From Aeromonas molluscorum 848 (lineage in GTDB: Bacteria > Pseudomonadota > Gammaproteobacteria > Enterobacterales > Aeromonadaceae): DNA of 64,000 nt. The stretch is from the NCBI RefSeq assembly GCF_000388115.1, contig NZ_AQGQ01000001.1, positions 62,001 to 126,000 on the forward strand, given 5' to 3'. Position 1 is the first letter of the stretch. Each line of letters starts with the position of its first letter. The notes under the pieces are model-generated. The model saw only the letters and a list, made by a program, of their open reading frames with translations. It was not told the origin of the DNA and made no database searches. Of this stretch, positions 37,311-46,825 are shown one piece after another. Position numbers and translations under genes: made by a program.

Positions 37311-39380
37311 TCAGGCATTGGAGTAGTGATCCCGCAGGCCTAGCCAGCGGCGGATCAGGGGTTCGACATGGCCCGGATGCTGATCCATCAGATAGCGAGC
37401 CAGCTTCTGCACCTGGGGAATGAGCGATTGGTCGCGCACCAGATCGGCTATCTTGAGATCCGCCAGTCCGGTCTGGCGAGTACCTAGCAGCTCCCCGGGG
37501 CCGCGCAGTTCGAGGTCCCGCTGGGCGATGAGGAAGCCGTCATTGGTCTCCCGCAATACCCCGAGCCGGCTCTGGGCCGTCTTGGAGAGAGGGGCGTGAT
37601 AGAGCAGCACGCAGTGGGAGGCGACCGATCCTCGGCCAACCCGGCCCCGCAGTTGATGAAGCTGGGCCAGCCCGAGTCGCTCCGGGTTCTCGATGATCAT
37701 CAGGCTGGCATTGGGTACATCCACCCCCACCTCGATGACAGTGGTGGCGACCAGCAGTTGCAATATGCCCGCCTTGAACTCCTCCATGACCCGCTGTTTT
37801 TCGACGGGACGCATCCGGCCGTGTACCAGACCGATGTGCAGGCCGGGCAGCAGTGTCTGCAACTCGGTGGCTGTATCCTCGGCGGCCTGGCATTCGAGGA
37901 CCTCGGACTCCTCGATCAGGGTGCAGACCCAGTAGGCCTGCTTGCCCTCCTCGCAGGCGAGCTTGACCCGATCAATCACGTCGCCACGGCGGCTGTCCGG
38001 CAGGGCGACCGTGGTGATCGGGGTACGACCCGGCGGCAGCTCGTCGATGATGGAGGTATCGAGGTCGGCATAGGCGGTCATGGCCAGGGTGCGGGGTATC
38101 GGGGTGGCGGTCATGATCAGCTGGTGGGGATGCACTCCCTCCCGCTCCCCTTTTTCGCGCAGGGCGAGGCGCTGGTGCACCCCGAATCTGTGCTGTTCAT
38201 CTATGATGACCAGCCCGAGGCGCTCGAATACCACCTGCTGCTGGAAGATGGCGTGGGTGCCGACAATCATGCGCACACTGCCATCGGCAATGGCGGCGAG
38301 CTGAGCCTCCCTTGCCTTGCCCTTCTGCTTGCCGGCCAGCCAGCCGACCTGGATACCCAGAGGGGCCAGCCAGTGATTGAAGTTGATGGCGTGTTGCTCG
38401 GCCAGCAGCTCGGTTGGCGCCATCAAGCCTACCTGGCAACCGCTGCCGATGGCCTGTAGCGCCGCCAAGGCCGCAACCAGCGTCTTGCCCGAGCCCACGT
38501 CCCCTTGCACCAGCCGCATCATGGGATGGCTTTGCTGCAGATCGTGGCTTATCTCGGCCACTACCCGGCTCTGGGCACCGGTGGGGCTAAAGGGCAGGGC
38601 ATCGAGCAGCTGCTTGACCAGCTCGGGGGCTGGCGCCAGGGCGTGGGCCCGCTGGGTCTGGGCCTGGGCGCGTACTTTCAATATCGACAGGTTGTGGGCC
38701 AGCAGCTCTTCGAGTACCAGACGGCGCTGAGCCGGATGCTGACCACTGTCGAGCTGATCCAGGGCGACCGAGGGGGGTGGCCTGTGCAGCAGTTGCAGGG
38801 CGGCAGCCAGATCCGTCTGCTGCGGGTAGAGACCGGCGGGTAGCAGCTCTTCTACCCCGTGTTGCGCCAGCAATAGCAAAGCCTGATCGGTGAGATTGCG
38901 CAGGGTGAGTTGACGCAGCCCCTCGGTGGCGGGATAGACGGGGGTGAGCGCCTCTTCGGTCTGACCGGCCTGTTCCTCGCCGAGCAGCTTGTATTCGGGG
39001 TGGGTCATCTCCAGACCGAACTTGCCCGGGCGGGTCTCGCCGAAGCAACGGATGAGGCGGCCCTGGGCCAGGCTGTTCTTCTGGGCTGCGGTGAAATTGA
39101 AGAAGCGCAGGGTGAGGGAGCCGGTGCTGTCGCTGATGCGACACACCAGCATGCGGCGACGGCCCATCACCAGCTGGGTATCCTGGATCTCACCCTCGAC
39201 CGCGCCATGCAGGCCGGGCATGAGATCGCCGATAGGCCACACCTGAGTGCGATCCTCGTAGCGGTGGGGCAGGTGGAACAGCAGATCCTGCACGGTGGCA
39301 AGTCCGAGCCGTTCGAACTTCTCCTGCATCTTGCTGCCGACACCCTTCAGGCTATCGAGAGGAATTTTATCCAATTTCAT
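37311..39380 (-). CDS. recG: ATP-dependent DNA helicase RecG
   Basis: Remodels stalled replication forks and Holliday junctions. The 689 residues contain the wedge/OB domain at the N-terminus (LLFHLPHRYEDRT, RFFNFTAAQKNSL) and two RecA-like domains with Walker A GDVGSGKT, IIDEQHRFGVHQR, MTATPIPRTL and the TRG-like C-terminal motif GPGELLGTRQTG. ATG at 39380 (MKLDKIPLDSL) fits family alignment; the ribosome binding site is weak. It follows pssA with a terminator between and precedes the AsmA gene. Confidence 0.97.
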   Translation of the reverse strand: MKLDKIPLDSLKGVGSKMQEKFERLGLATVQDLLFHLPHRYEDRTQVWPIGDLMPGLHGAVEGEIQDTQLVMGRRRMLVCRISDSTGSLTLRFFNFTAAQKNSLAQGRLIRCFGETRPGKFGLEMTHPEYKLLGEEQAGQTEEALTPVYPATEGLRQLTLRNLTDQALLLLAQHGVEELLPAGLYPQQTDLAAALQLLHRPPPSVALDQLDSGQHPAQRRLVLEELLAHNLSILKVRAQAQTQRAHALAPAPELVKQLLDALPFSPTGAQSRVVAEISHDLQQSHPMMRLVQGDVGSGKTLVAALAALQAIGSGCQVGLMAPTELLAEQHAINFNHWLAPLGIQVGWLAGKQKGKAREAQLAAIADGSVRMIVGTHAIFQQQVVFERLGLVIIDEQHRFGVHQRLALREKGEREGVHPHQLIMTATPIPRTLAMTAYADLDTSIIDELPPGRTPITTVALPDSRRGDVIDRVKLACEEGKQAYWVCTLIEESEVLECQAAEDTATELQTLLPGLHIGLVHGRMRPVEKQRVMEEFKAGILQLLVATTVIEVGVDVPNASLMIIENPERLGLAQLHQLRGRVGRGSVASHCVLLYHAPLSKTAQSRLGVLRETNDGFLIAQRDLELRGPGELLGTRQTGLADLKIADLVRDQSLIPQVQKLARYLMDQHPGHVEPLIRRWLGLRDHYSNA

Positions 39381-39482
39381 CAATTAGATGCCCGCGAATA
39401 CTGTAAATATGTCCAGATGATAGGGGCTATTGAGGTTTCGGTGCAAGCCGCGTTGCAGCGACAAGTGGCCAGCCGCCATGAC

Positions 39483-39510
39483 AAAGGCCTACCGAAAACG
39501 GCAGGCCTTT
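39483..39510 (-). terminator. terminator of pssA
   Basis: AAAGGCCT...AGGCCTTT with an inner CCG/CGG pairing and AAAA loop, between pssA and recG. Confidence 0.75.
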
Positions 39511-39537
39511 GGTGTTGGGCGCAGGATGGGCAGGGGA

Positions 39538-40905
39538 TCAGATAATGCGTTTCAACAACAGGTGTGCCTTGACCCTGTGGATCCGGGCCAGCAGCTTGCG
39601 CACCTGTTCCGGGTAGTCCTTGGGCTCTTCCACCTGGCTGAAGTTGCCGATGCGGCTGGTATTGGCCAGGATGTTGGCCTTCTCGGCGGCAAACTGCTCG
39701 GCCAGCTGATGATCCCTGTCCTGGATCAGCAAGCCATTCTCAAGATCCAGTGCCCAGGCGCGGGGATTGAGGTTGTTGCCGGTGAGCAGGGCCCACTCCT
39801 CGTCGACGAAGATGCCCTTGAGGTGATAGGAGTTGCGCTCGTGGCGCCACAGCATGAGGTTGAGCCGCCCCGCATCGATGTGATGTTGATTGCGCTCGGC
39901 GAACTTGCGCAAATTGGTCTCATACAGATAGGGCAGACCGCCTATGGTGCTGAACTTCTCGCCCGGGGGGATGAAGAAGTCGTTGGCCGTCTTGTCACCC
40001 ACCACGAAGGTCACCTTGCAACCCCGGTTGAGCAGGGACTCGATGTCCTTGTTCAGCTCCTTGGGCGGGTTGAAATAGGGGGTGCAGATAAAGATCTCCC
40101 GCTCGGTGGCGCGCACCAGATTGCGAATGGTGCGGTTGAGCAGGTTGTTGCGCTTGCCCAGACCCGTCAGCGGGGTGATGGCGATCTGCTGGGCATCGGC
40201 CTTGCTGGTATTGAAACGGTACTGGCTCTGGCGCAGGCTCATCTTGAAGCGGCGGATGGGGCCCTTGAGCTGCTTGGCTGTCGGGATCTTTGTCCTGTCG
40301 AGGCGCTGTACGGCAGGATTGGCGACGAACTGGTCATCCACGTAGTTGACCATGGCGCGGCACAGTTCGGTGCTCTCTATCTGGTGATAGCGGTCGAAGC
40401 GGTAACGCTCCTGCTGATGCAGATAGATGTCGTTCAGGCTGGCACCGGAATAGAGCAGGGTGTCGTCGAAGATGAAGCCCTTGAGATGCAGTACCCCCAG
40501 CAGCTCGCGCCCCTTGACCGGTACGCCGTAGGTCTCGATCTGGTGCGGATGCTGGGCAGCCATCTCCTGATACATCAGATGGTTGCCCCCCTGTTTGCCT
40601 TTGCCGATCAGGCCGCGCTGGGCACGGTGAAAGTCGACGAACAGCTTGATGTCGAGGGCGGGATTGCGCTGCTTGGCAGCGTAGAGGGCAGCCATGATTT
40701 CGCGGCCAGCCTCGTCATCTTGCAGATAGAGGGCGACCAGATAGATGCGTTGGCGGGCGTGCTGGATGAGCGAAAGGATCCGGCTCTTGAAATCCCGGGC
40801 ACTGTAAAGTGTCTGGAACTGTTGTGCGGCGACGGCAATCTGGGGCAAGTTCGCCAGCAGGTGTCGATAATGGGCCGATGAATGCATAGAGAAACCTGAT
40901 ATCAC
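39538..40905 (-). CDS. pssA: CDP-diacylglycerol-serine O-phosphatidyltransferase
   Basis: Makes phosphatidylserine, the precursor of phosphatidylethanolamine, as a peripheral protein on ribosomes and membrane. It is of the phospholipase D superfamily type (E. coli PssA), 455 residues, with two HKD-like motifs, HLKGFIFDD and HLKGIFVDEEW, each followed by a GASLNDIYLH or GNNLNPRAW stretch. The GTG start (ISGFSMHSS) aligns best with E. coli MLSKFKRNK; an ATG at 40887 would remove six residues. It appears monocistronic, with terminators on both sides. Confidence 0.95.
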   Translation of the reverse strand: MISGFSMHSSAHYRHLLANLPQIAVAAQQFQTLYSARDFKSRILSLIQHARQRIYLVALYLQDDEAGREIMAALYAAKQRNPALDIKLFVDFHRAQRGLIGKGKQGGNHLMYQEMAAQHPHQIETYGVPVKGRELLGVLHLKGFIFDDTLLYSGASLNDIYLHQQERYRFDRYHQIESTELCRAMVNYVDDQFVANPAVQRLDRTKIPTAKQLKGPIRRFKMSLRQSQYRFNTSKADAQQIAITPLTGLGKRNNLLNRTIRNLVRATEREIFICTPYFNPPKELNKDIESLLNRGCKVTFVVGDKTANDFFIPPGEKFSTIGGLPYLYETNLRKFAERNQHHIDAGRLNLMLWRHERNSYHLKGIFVDEEWALLTGNNLNPRAWALDLENGLLIQDRDHQLAEQFAAEKANILANTSRIGNFSQVEEPKDYPEQVRKLLARIHRVKAHLLLKRII

Positions 40906-40992
40906 TGAGTTAAGCGTTCCACTCGGGGCGACGAATAGGCGATTCTAGCAATCTCACCCCTTCAGCCAAAGCAACAATCATCAGAAAGGTGA

Positions 40993-41018
40993 AAAAGGCC
41001 TCAAGATGGAGGCCTTTT
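40993..41018. terminator. terminator of gntU
   Basis: AAAAGGCCTC/GAGGCCTTTT with a 6-nt loop, 17 bp after the gntU stop; A and T runs on both sides. Confidence 0.85.
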
Positions 41019-41034
41019 ATTGACATGCTTGTGC

Positions 41035-42375
41035 TTAAAGCAGGCTGAAAATGATCATGGCAACCACGCCGCCCGTGGTGCCGATGATGGTCTCCATCAA
41101 GGTCCATGTCTGCAAGGTCTGCTTCTCGGTGAGCCCCAGATAACGGTTCGCCAACCAGAATCCGGAGTCGTTGACGTGGGACAACACGATGGAGCCGCCA
41201 CCGATGGCGATGGTGATGGCGGCGAGCTGGGCACCGTTGAGCCCCAGGGGCTCCAGCATGGGCAGTACCAGGCCGCAGGCAGTCAGCATGGCGACGGTGG
41301 CTGAGCCCTGGATGACCCGCACTGCGGCGGCCAGTATGAAGGCCAGCGCGACGATGGGCAGACCCGATCCGGCCAGCATGTTGCCCAAGGCGGCCCCCAC
41401 GCCGGAATCCACCAGCACCTGCTTGAAGACACCGCCAGCCCCGGTCACCAAGATGATGATACCGGCGGGCTGAAGGGCGCTTGAGCAGACGTTCATCACT
41501 TCGTCTCGGCTCATGCCGCGGCGCATTCCCAACAGATAGAAGGCGGCCAGGCAGGCGACCATGATGGCGGTGAAGGGGTGGCCGATGAACTCCAGCCAGT
41601 CATGGAGGCTGGAGCCTGCCTCGACGAAGCGGCTGACGATGGTCTTGAGGCCGATCAGCAGCAGCGGCAGGCCGATGAGACCCATCGCGAGGCCGAAGGA
41701 GGGCAGCTTGTCGCCGTGATCATGAATGCTGCTTTGGGCATCCAGCGGCAAGGGCACATCGACCAGCTTGCTGATGAAGCTGCCGAACAGGGGGCCGGCC
41801 AGGATCAGTGCAGGCACGGCGGCGATCAGCCCGAACAGTATCATGTAGCCAAAATCGGCCCCCAGCTGCGATGCCACCAGAATGGGGCCAGGTGCTGGAA
41901 TGAGGAACGCCTGACAGGTGGCGATGCCGGCCAGCAGGGCGATACCAATTTTCACCACGCTGCCGCCGCCATGGCGGACGATGGCAAAGGCCACCCCGAT
42001 CAGCAGCACCACGGCCACATCGAAGAACAGCGGCAGGGCACAGACGAAACCAGTCAGGGCGATGGCCCAGTTGGCCCTGTCCACCCCGAACTTGTTGAGC
42101 AGGGTATGGGCGATGCGATCCAGGGCACCGGTGACTTCCATCACCTTGCCAAACATGGCGCCAAGCGCAACCACCACGGCGACGAAGCCCAGGGTACCGC
42201 CCATGCCTTTTTGTATGGTGGCGGCGATGTCGGCCGGGTTCATACCAGCGGCGAGGCCAGCCACCATGGAGACCAAGATCAGTGAGACAACCGCGTGCAG
42301 GCGGGCCTTCATCACCAGGAAGAGCAGCAGCAGGATGGATCCCGCGGCCGTCATGATCAGGGAGAGGTCAGACAT
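41035..42375 (-). CDS. gntU: gluconate permease
   Basis: An inner membrane proton symporter for gluconate of the GntP family, 446 residues with about 12-14 membrane segments, the same length as E. coli GntU and similar to it throughout (EKGMGGTLGF-like KGMGGTLGFVAVVVALGAMFGK, ICSSALQPAGIIILV-like region, GGVFKQVLVDSGVG, RVIQGSATVAMLTA). It is divergent from gntK-edd-eda, and two GntR boxes lie in the 245-bp gap, so both directions should respond to gluconate. GAACGCAT precedes the ATG. Confidence 0.9.
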   Translation of the reverse strand: MSDLSLIMTAAGSILLLLFLVMKARLHAVVSLILVSMVAGLAAGMNPADIAATIQKGMGGTLGFVAVVVALGAMFGKVMEVTGALDRIAHTLLNKFGVDRANWAIALTGFVCALPLFFDVAVVLLIGVAFAIVRHGGGSVVKIGIALLAGIATCQAFLIPAPGPILVASQLGADFGYMILFGLIAAVPALILAGPLFGSFISKLVDVPLPLDAQSSIHDHGDKLPSFGLAMGLIGLPLLLIGLKTIVSRFVEAGSSLHDWLEFIGHPFTAIMVACLAAFYLLGMRRGMSRDEVMNVCSSALQPAGIIILVTGAGGVFKQVLVDSGVGAALGNMLAGSGLPIVALAFILAAAVRVIQGSATVAMLTACGLVLPMLEPLGLNGAQLAAITIAIGGGSIVLSHVNDSGFWLANRYLGLTEKQTLQTWTLMETIIGTTGGVVAMIIFSLL

Positions 42376-42535
42376 TCTTATGCGTTCCTTATACCAAGTT
42401 CAGTATCGACACCTTGCCGATCCATCGGCAGGCTATATGTGGTTGATTTATTTATGTATATAGCCAGGACTTAACTGCAGAAGTCCGGGTGTCTCTGGGT
42501 ATGCTCAGTCTGTGGCAGACTTCACAATTCTCGTT

Positions 42536-42561
42536 GTTACCGGTAACATGTTACCGGTAAC
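42536..42561. promoter_or_regulatory. two adjacent GntR operators
   Basis: GTTACCGGTAAC (42536-42547) and GTTACCGGTAAC (42550-42561) are perfect repeats of the GntR box core, centres 14 bp apart, 60 bp before gntK. In E. coli GntR represses such sites without gluconate. Confidence 0.9.
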
Positions 42562-42620
42562 GTGGTAAGTTAGAACCCATCGACAGCACGTTTTTTGAAA
42601 AATGGGATAGAGGTCAAACA

Positions 42621-43130
42621 ATGGCGGGTAAGAGCATTATCGTGATGGGCGTGTCCGGAAGCGGCAAGTCTACCGTGGGGGCCCAGGTGGCCGAAGCCTT
42701 GGGAGCCAAGTTCATCGATGGCGATGACTTGCACCCCAGAGCCAACATCCAGAAGATGGCCGGTGGCAACCCGCTCAACGATGAGGATCGTGCCCCCTGG
42801 CTGGAGCGGATCCGCGATGCGGCTTACAGCCTGGAGCAGAAGAACGAAGTGGGCATCATCGTCTGCTCCGCCCTCAAGCGCTGCTACCGTGATCAGATCC
42901 GCGAGGGCAATCAGGCGGTCAAGTTCCTGTTCCTCGACGGTGGTTACGATCTCATCCTGACCCGGATGAAGGCCCGCCATGGCCACTTCATGCGGGAGTC
43001 CATGTTACAAAGCCAATTCGATACCCTGGAGCGCCCGGACGGGGAAGTCGGAGTTCATCGTATCGACATAGACGGCAGCCTGGATCAGGTGATCGCACGC
43101 GCCGTTCACGCCCTGGAGGAAACAGCATGA
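42621..43130 (+). CDS. gntK: gluconokinase
   Basis: Phosphorylates gluconate to 6-phosphogluconate. The 169 residues carry the P-loop GVSGSGKST (10-18), DGDDLHPRANI for the gluconate side, and HFMRESMLQSQFDTLE near the C-terminus. AGAGGTC precedes the ATG. Its stop overlaps the edd start in ATGA, showing translational coupling. Control by the tandem GntR boxes upstream is expected. Confidence 0.96.
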   Translation: MAGKSIIVMGVSGSGKSTVGAQVAEALGAKFIDGDDLHPRANIQKMAGGNPLNDEDRAPWLERIRDAAYSLEQKNEVGIIVCSALKRCYRDQIREGNQAVKFLFLDGGYDLILTRMKARHGHFMRESMLQSQFDTLERPDGEVGVHRIDIDGSLDQVIARAVHALEETA

Positions 43131-44923
43131 CCCATAAGGTAATCACCCAGGTCACGGCCCGGATCGAGGCGCGCAGCGCCAGCCGTCGTGAGCGCTTCCT
43201 GGCCCGCATCGCCCGTCAGGCCGAGCAAGGCAAGACCCGCGCCGCCCTGGCCTGCGGCAACCTGGCCCACGCCGTGGCCGCCTGCAGTACGGATGAGAAG
43301 GGGCGCATCCTCGACATGACTCGCGCCAATGTCGGCATCGTCACGGCCTACAACGACATGTTGAGCGCCCACCAACCCTATAAAGATTATCCGGACGAGA
43401 TCAAGGCAACCCTGGCGGCCCTTGGCCACAGCGCCCAGGTCGCCGGCGGCGTGCCCGCCATGTGCGACGGCGTGACCCAGGGGCAGCCGGGGATGGACAT
43501 GTCGCTCTTCTCCCGGGATCTCATCGCCCAGGCCACCGCCCTGTCGCTGTCCCACAATACCTTCGATGCGACCCTGCTGCTCGGCATCTGCGACAAGATA
43601 GCCCCGGGTCAGATCATGGGTGCCCTCTCCCACGCTCACTTGCCCACCGCCTTCGTGCCCGCCGGCCCCATGGCGAGCGGCATCAGCAACGATGACAAGG
43701 TCAAGGTGCGCCAGCAGTATGCCGCAGGCGAAGTGGGCCGTGAGGCGCTGCTGGAGATGGAGTGCGGCGCCTACCATGCGCCTGGTACTTGCACCTTCTA
43801 CGGCACGGCCAATACCAACCAGCTGGTGTTCGAGGCCATGGGACTGATGTTGCCGGGCTCCGCCTTCGTCCATCCCCATAGCGAGTTGCGCCGCGCCCTC
43901 ACCGCAGAGGCGGCTCGCCGCATCAGCGCCCTGATCCCGGGTTCGCCCGTCTACCGTCCGTTGAGCGAAGTGCTGGATGCCCGCACCCTGGTCAATGGTC
44001 TGGTCGCTCTGCTCGCCTCCGGAGGCAGCTCCAACCACAGCATTCATATGGTGGCTCTGGCCCGCGCCGCGGGTCTGGTGCTGACCTGGGATGATTTGAG
44101 CGATCTCTCCGATGTGGTGCCGCTGCTGGTTCGCATGTATCCCAATGGCCCGGCCGACGTGAACGCCTTCCAGCAGGCGGGTGCCGTGCCCGGCTTGATG
44201 CGCCGTCTGGCCGAGCTGGATCTGCTCAACATGGACGCCACCCCCACCTTCGGTACCCTGCAGGATCACCTCACCGCGCCACAGTTGAACGACGGCAAGT
44301 TGACCTGGCATCCGGTGGGCGAGAGCACTGACCCCAGCGTGCTGTCACCGACCGGCCAGGTGTTCCAGGCCAGTGGCGGCACCAAGGTGCTCGACGGAAA
44401 TCTGGGGCGCGCCGTCATCAAGGTCTCCGCCGTGGCGCCCGAGTACCGTGTGGTCGAGGCACCGGCCCGGATCTTCTCTTCCCAATATGCCGTGGCCGCC
44501 GCCTATCAGGCGGGTGAGCTCAATGAGGATGCCATCATAGTAGTGCGTCACAATGGGCCTGCCGCCAACGGCATGCCCGAGTTGCACATGTTGATGCCTG
44601 TGCTCGGCAACTTGCAGAAGGCGGGATACAAGGTGGCGTTGGTCACGGATGGTCGCCTCTCCGGCGCCTCCGGCAAGATACCGGCCGCCATCCACGTCAC
44701 GCCGGAGGCGCTGCATGGCGGCGCCATCGGCCTGTTGCAGGACGGCGATATGCTGCGTCTGGATGCAGAGACTGGCCGCCTTGACTGCCTGACCGAATTG
44801 ACTGGCCGGACCCAGGCCGAGATTGATCTCACCCTTGAACAAGAGGGGTGGGGCCGTGAACTGTTCAGCGTGATGCGCCGCACCGTATCGAGCGCCGAGT
44901 GCGGCGCCACCATTTTCGAGTAA
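43127..44923 (+). CDS. edd: 6-phosphogluconate dehydratase
   Basis: Converts 6-phosphogluconate to 2-keto-3-deoxy-6-phosphogluconate, first enzyme of the Entner-Doudoroff path. The 598-residue IlvD/Edd family protein has cluster-ligand cysteines in MCDGVTQGQPGM, ICDKIAPGQIMG and TCTFYGTANTNQ. Later motifs are VTDGRLSGASGKIPAAIHVTPEA and LASGGSSNHSIH. It overlaps gntK by 4 bp and is followed by eda after 25 bp. Confidence 0.97.
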   Translation: MTHKVITQVTARIEARSASRRERFLARIARQAEQGKTRAALACGNLAHAVAACSTDEKGRILDMTRANVGIVTAYNDMLSAHQPYKDYPDEIKATLAALGHSAQVAGGVPAMCDGVTQGQPGMDMSLFSRDLIAQATALSLSHNTFDATLLLGICDKIAPGQIMGALSHAHLPTAFVPAGPMASGISNDDKVKVRQQYAAGEVGREALLEMECGAYHAPGTCTFYGTANTNQLVFEAMGLMLPGSAFVHPHSELRRALTAEAARRISALIPGSPVYRPLSEVLDARTLVNGLVALLASGGSSNHSIHMVALARAAGLVLTWDDLSDLSDVVPLLVRMYPNGPADVNAFQQAGAVPGLMRRLAELDLLNMDATPTFGTLQDHLTAPQLNDGKLTWHPVGESTDPSVLSPTGQVFQASGGTKVLDGNLGRAVIKVSAVAPEYRVVEAPARIFSSQYAVAAAYQAGELNEDAIIVVRHNGPAANGMPELHMLMPVLGNLQKAGYKVALVTDGRLSGASGKIPAAIHVTPEALHGGAIGLLQDGDMLRLDAETGRLDCLTELTGRTQAEIDLTLEQEGWGRELFSVMRRTVSSAECGATIFE

Positions 44924-44948
44924 TGACGAGCCGAATAAGGAAAAGACG

Positions 44949-45590
44949 ATGAAAAATTGGAAATTGACCCCGGCCGAGGTGTTTGCCGCCTCTCCGCTGG
45001 TGCCTGTCATGGTCATTAACGAACTGGATCAGACTCTGCCCATGGCCAAGGCGCTGCTGGCAGGTGGTATCTCCGTGTTCGAGATCACCCTGCGTACCCC
45101 GGTGGCGCTGGAAGCCATCGCCCTGATAGCCAGGGAGATGCCGGAAGCCATGGTGGGGGCAGGGACAGTGCTCAATCCGGCGCAATTCGATGCCGCCGTG
45201 GCTGCCGGGGCCCGCTTCGTCATCTCCCCGGGCATGACACCGGCATTGCTGGCTCATGCAGCCAGCGGCACGGTGCCGCTGATCCCGGGGGTGGCCACCG
45301 CCTCCGAGGTGATGCAAGCACTGGAAGCGGGTTATGACCATCTCAAATTCTTCCCGGCCGAAGCCAACGGCGGCACCAAGGCACTCGCCGCCATCGCCGC
45401 GCCCCTGCCGCAGATCCGCTTCTGCCCCACAGGTGGCATTGGCCCGAACAACGTGGACGACTATCTGGCGCTCAAATGCGTCGCGACTGTCGGCGGCTCC
45501 TGGATGCTGCCAGCGGCAGCGGTCAAGAGTGGCAACTGGGAAGAGGTGACCCGGCTCTCCCTTGAGGCGGTCGCCTTGGTGACACGCTAA
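44949..45590 (+). CDS. eda: KDPG aldolase
   Basis: Cleaves 2-keto-3-deoxy-6-phosphogluconate to pyruvate and glyceraldehyde 3-phosphate. The TIM barrel of 213 residues has the catalytic E45 and R49 in VFEITLR and the Schiff-base K133 in [10 protein letters not shown], same positions as E. coli. The phosphate site is [11 protein letters not shown] ribosome binding site AAGGAAAAGACG precedes ATG. It ends the gntK-edd-eda operon, which is followed by a strong terminator. Confidence 0.97.
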   Translation: MKNWKLTPAEVFAASPLVPVMVINELDQTLPMAKALLAGGISVFEITLRTPVALEAIALIAREMPEAMVGAGTVLNPAQFDAAVAAGARFVISPGMTPALLAHAASGTVPLIPGVATASEVMQALEAGYDHLKFFPAEANGGTKALAAIAAPLPQIRFCPTGGIGPNNVDDYLALKCVATVGGSWMLPAAAVKSGNWEEVTRLSLEAVALVTR

Positions 45591-45637
45591 GCCGCAGTTG
45601 TTCAAGAGCCAATGTTCCCGGGTCCATGACGGCACCC

Positions 45638-45671
45638 ACAAGCGAGGCCACCTTAGGGTGGCCTCGCTTGT
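45638..45671. terminator. terminator of gntK-edd-eda, shared with gntR
   Basis: ACAAGCGAGGCCACC/GGTGGCCTCGCTTGT with a short centre; 15-bp stem between convergent genes. Confidence 0.85.
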
Positions 45672-45730
45672 TCTGGCTGTCGACGGCCACGCTTGGCCGG
45701 CACCTGCTGCGGGTGAGGAGGCGAAGGGGG

Positions 45731-46738
45731 TCAGCCCAGGCTTTCACCTTGATAGAGGGAGAAGCCGAGATCGATCCGGGTCTGGGGCACGGGGTTGCCA
45801 GCGAGCCTTGCCATCAGCAAGGTGGCGGCCTCGCGTCCTATGGCTTCACGGGGAGTAATGATACTGGCTAGGCTGGGGCTCATGGCGCGGCCAATGTCCA
45901 GGGCATTGCTGCCGGCGATGGCGAGCCGTTCCGGCACCGCTATGCCCAGCGCCTGGCAGCGCAACAGGGCCCCGACCGCGAGATCGTCGTTGGTGCAGTA
46001 AAGGCCATCGAGATCCGGGTACTCGGCCAGGACCTGATCCAGCAGCTCGCCCCCCAGGGTGAAGCTGGAGGCGCGCTCGGTCAGCAGGTGGCGACCGGGC
46101 AGATTAGCCTCCGCCATGGCCTGGTAATAACCCTCCATCCGCAGCCGGGTACGCACATCGAGCCGGGCTCCCAGGTAGATGGGGCGGCGGCGCCCTCGAC
46201 TCAGCATCTCTGTTACCATGGCCCGGGCTGCGGCTCTGTGATCCATGCCGACCACCAGATCGATGGGCTGCTCCGGCAGATCCATGGTTTCCACCACGGG
46301 GATACCGGCGGTGGCTATCATCTTGCGGGTCCGGGTGGTGTGCAGGCTGTCCGACAGGATGAGGGCGTCCACATGGTAGGAGAGCAGGGAGGCCACCTGC
46401 TCCTCTTCCCGCTCAGGGCTGTAACCGTAGTGGGCCAGCAGCGTCTGATAGCCTGCGGGCCGGGTCACCGACTCTATGCCACGCACCAGGGCTGAGAACA
46501 CCTGGTTGGAGAGGGAGGGTATCAGTATGCCGATGGCACGGCTGGTGGCGTTGGAGAGAATGTCCGGGGCCCGGTTGGGGATGTAGCCGAGCCGCTCGAC
46601 GGCGGCGGCGATCCGCTCCCGGGTGGCGTCGGCCACGGCCTGGGGATCGCGCAGGTAGCGGCTCACCGTCATCTTGGTCACTCCGGTCAGATCGGCAATG
46701 TCCTGCAGGGTGGGGCGGCGTTTACGGCTGTCGTTCAT
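45731..46738 (-). CDS. gntR: gluconate repressor, LacI family
   Basis: Represses gluconate genes in the absence of inducer. The start MNDSRKRRPTLQDIAD was chosen over an upstream frame by family alignment; GGGAT lies 6 nt before it. The N-terminal LacI helix-turn-helix (TLQDIADLTGVTKMTVSRYL) is followed by the hinge and a periplasmic-binding-protein-like core with IGILIPSLSNQVFSALV and GLYCTNDDLAVGAL. 335 residues is normal. A GntR box 18 bp upstream of its start indicates autoregulation. It is convergent to eda and divergent from the qnr-like gene. Confidence 0.93.
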   Translation of the reverse strand: MNDSRKRRPTLQDIADLTGVTKMTVSRYLRDPQAVADATRERIAAAVERLGYIPNRAPDILSNATSRAIGILIPSLSNQVFSALVRGIESVTRPAGYQTLLAHYGYSPEREEEQVASLLSYHVDALILSDSLHTTRTRKMIATAGIPVVETMDLPEQPIDLVVGMDHRAAARAMVTEMLSRGRRRPIYLGARLDVRTRLRMEGYYQAMAEANLPGRHLLTERASSFTLGGELLDQVLAEYPDLDGLYCTNDDLAVGALLRCQALGIAVPERLAIAGSNALDIGRAMSPSLASIITPREAIGREAATLLMARLAGNPVPQTRIDLGFSLYQGESLG

Positions 46739-46755
46739 GATGGGATCCCGGGATA

Positions 46756-46771
46756 ATGTTACCTGTAACAT
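46756..46771. promoter_or_regulatory. GntR box between gntR and qnr-like gene
   Basis: ATGTTACCTGTAACAT, a full-length GntR dyad with one centre change from the boxes before gntK. It lies 18 bp from gntR and 55 bp from the divergent qnr-like gene, so it could affect both. Confidence 0.85.
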
Positions 46772-46825
46772 TATCGTTTTTGCGCAAAAAAGTCAGCATA
46801 TGACGCCGGTGAGAAGGAGAGAATC

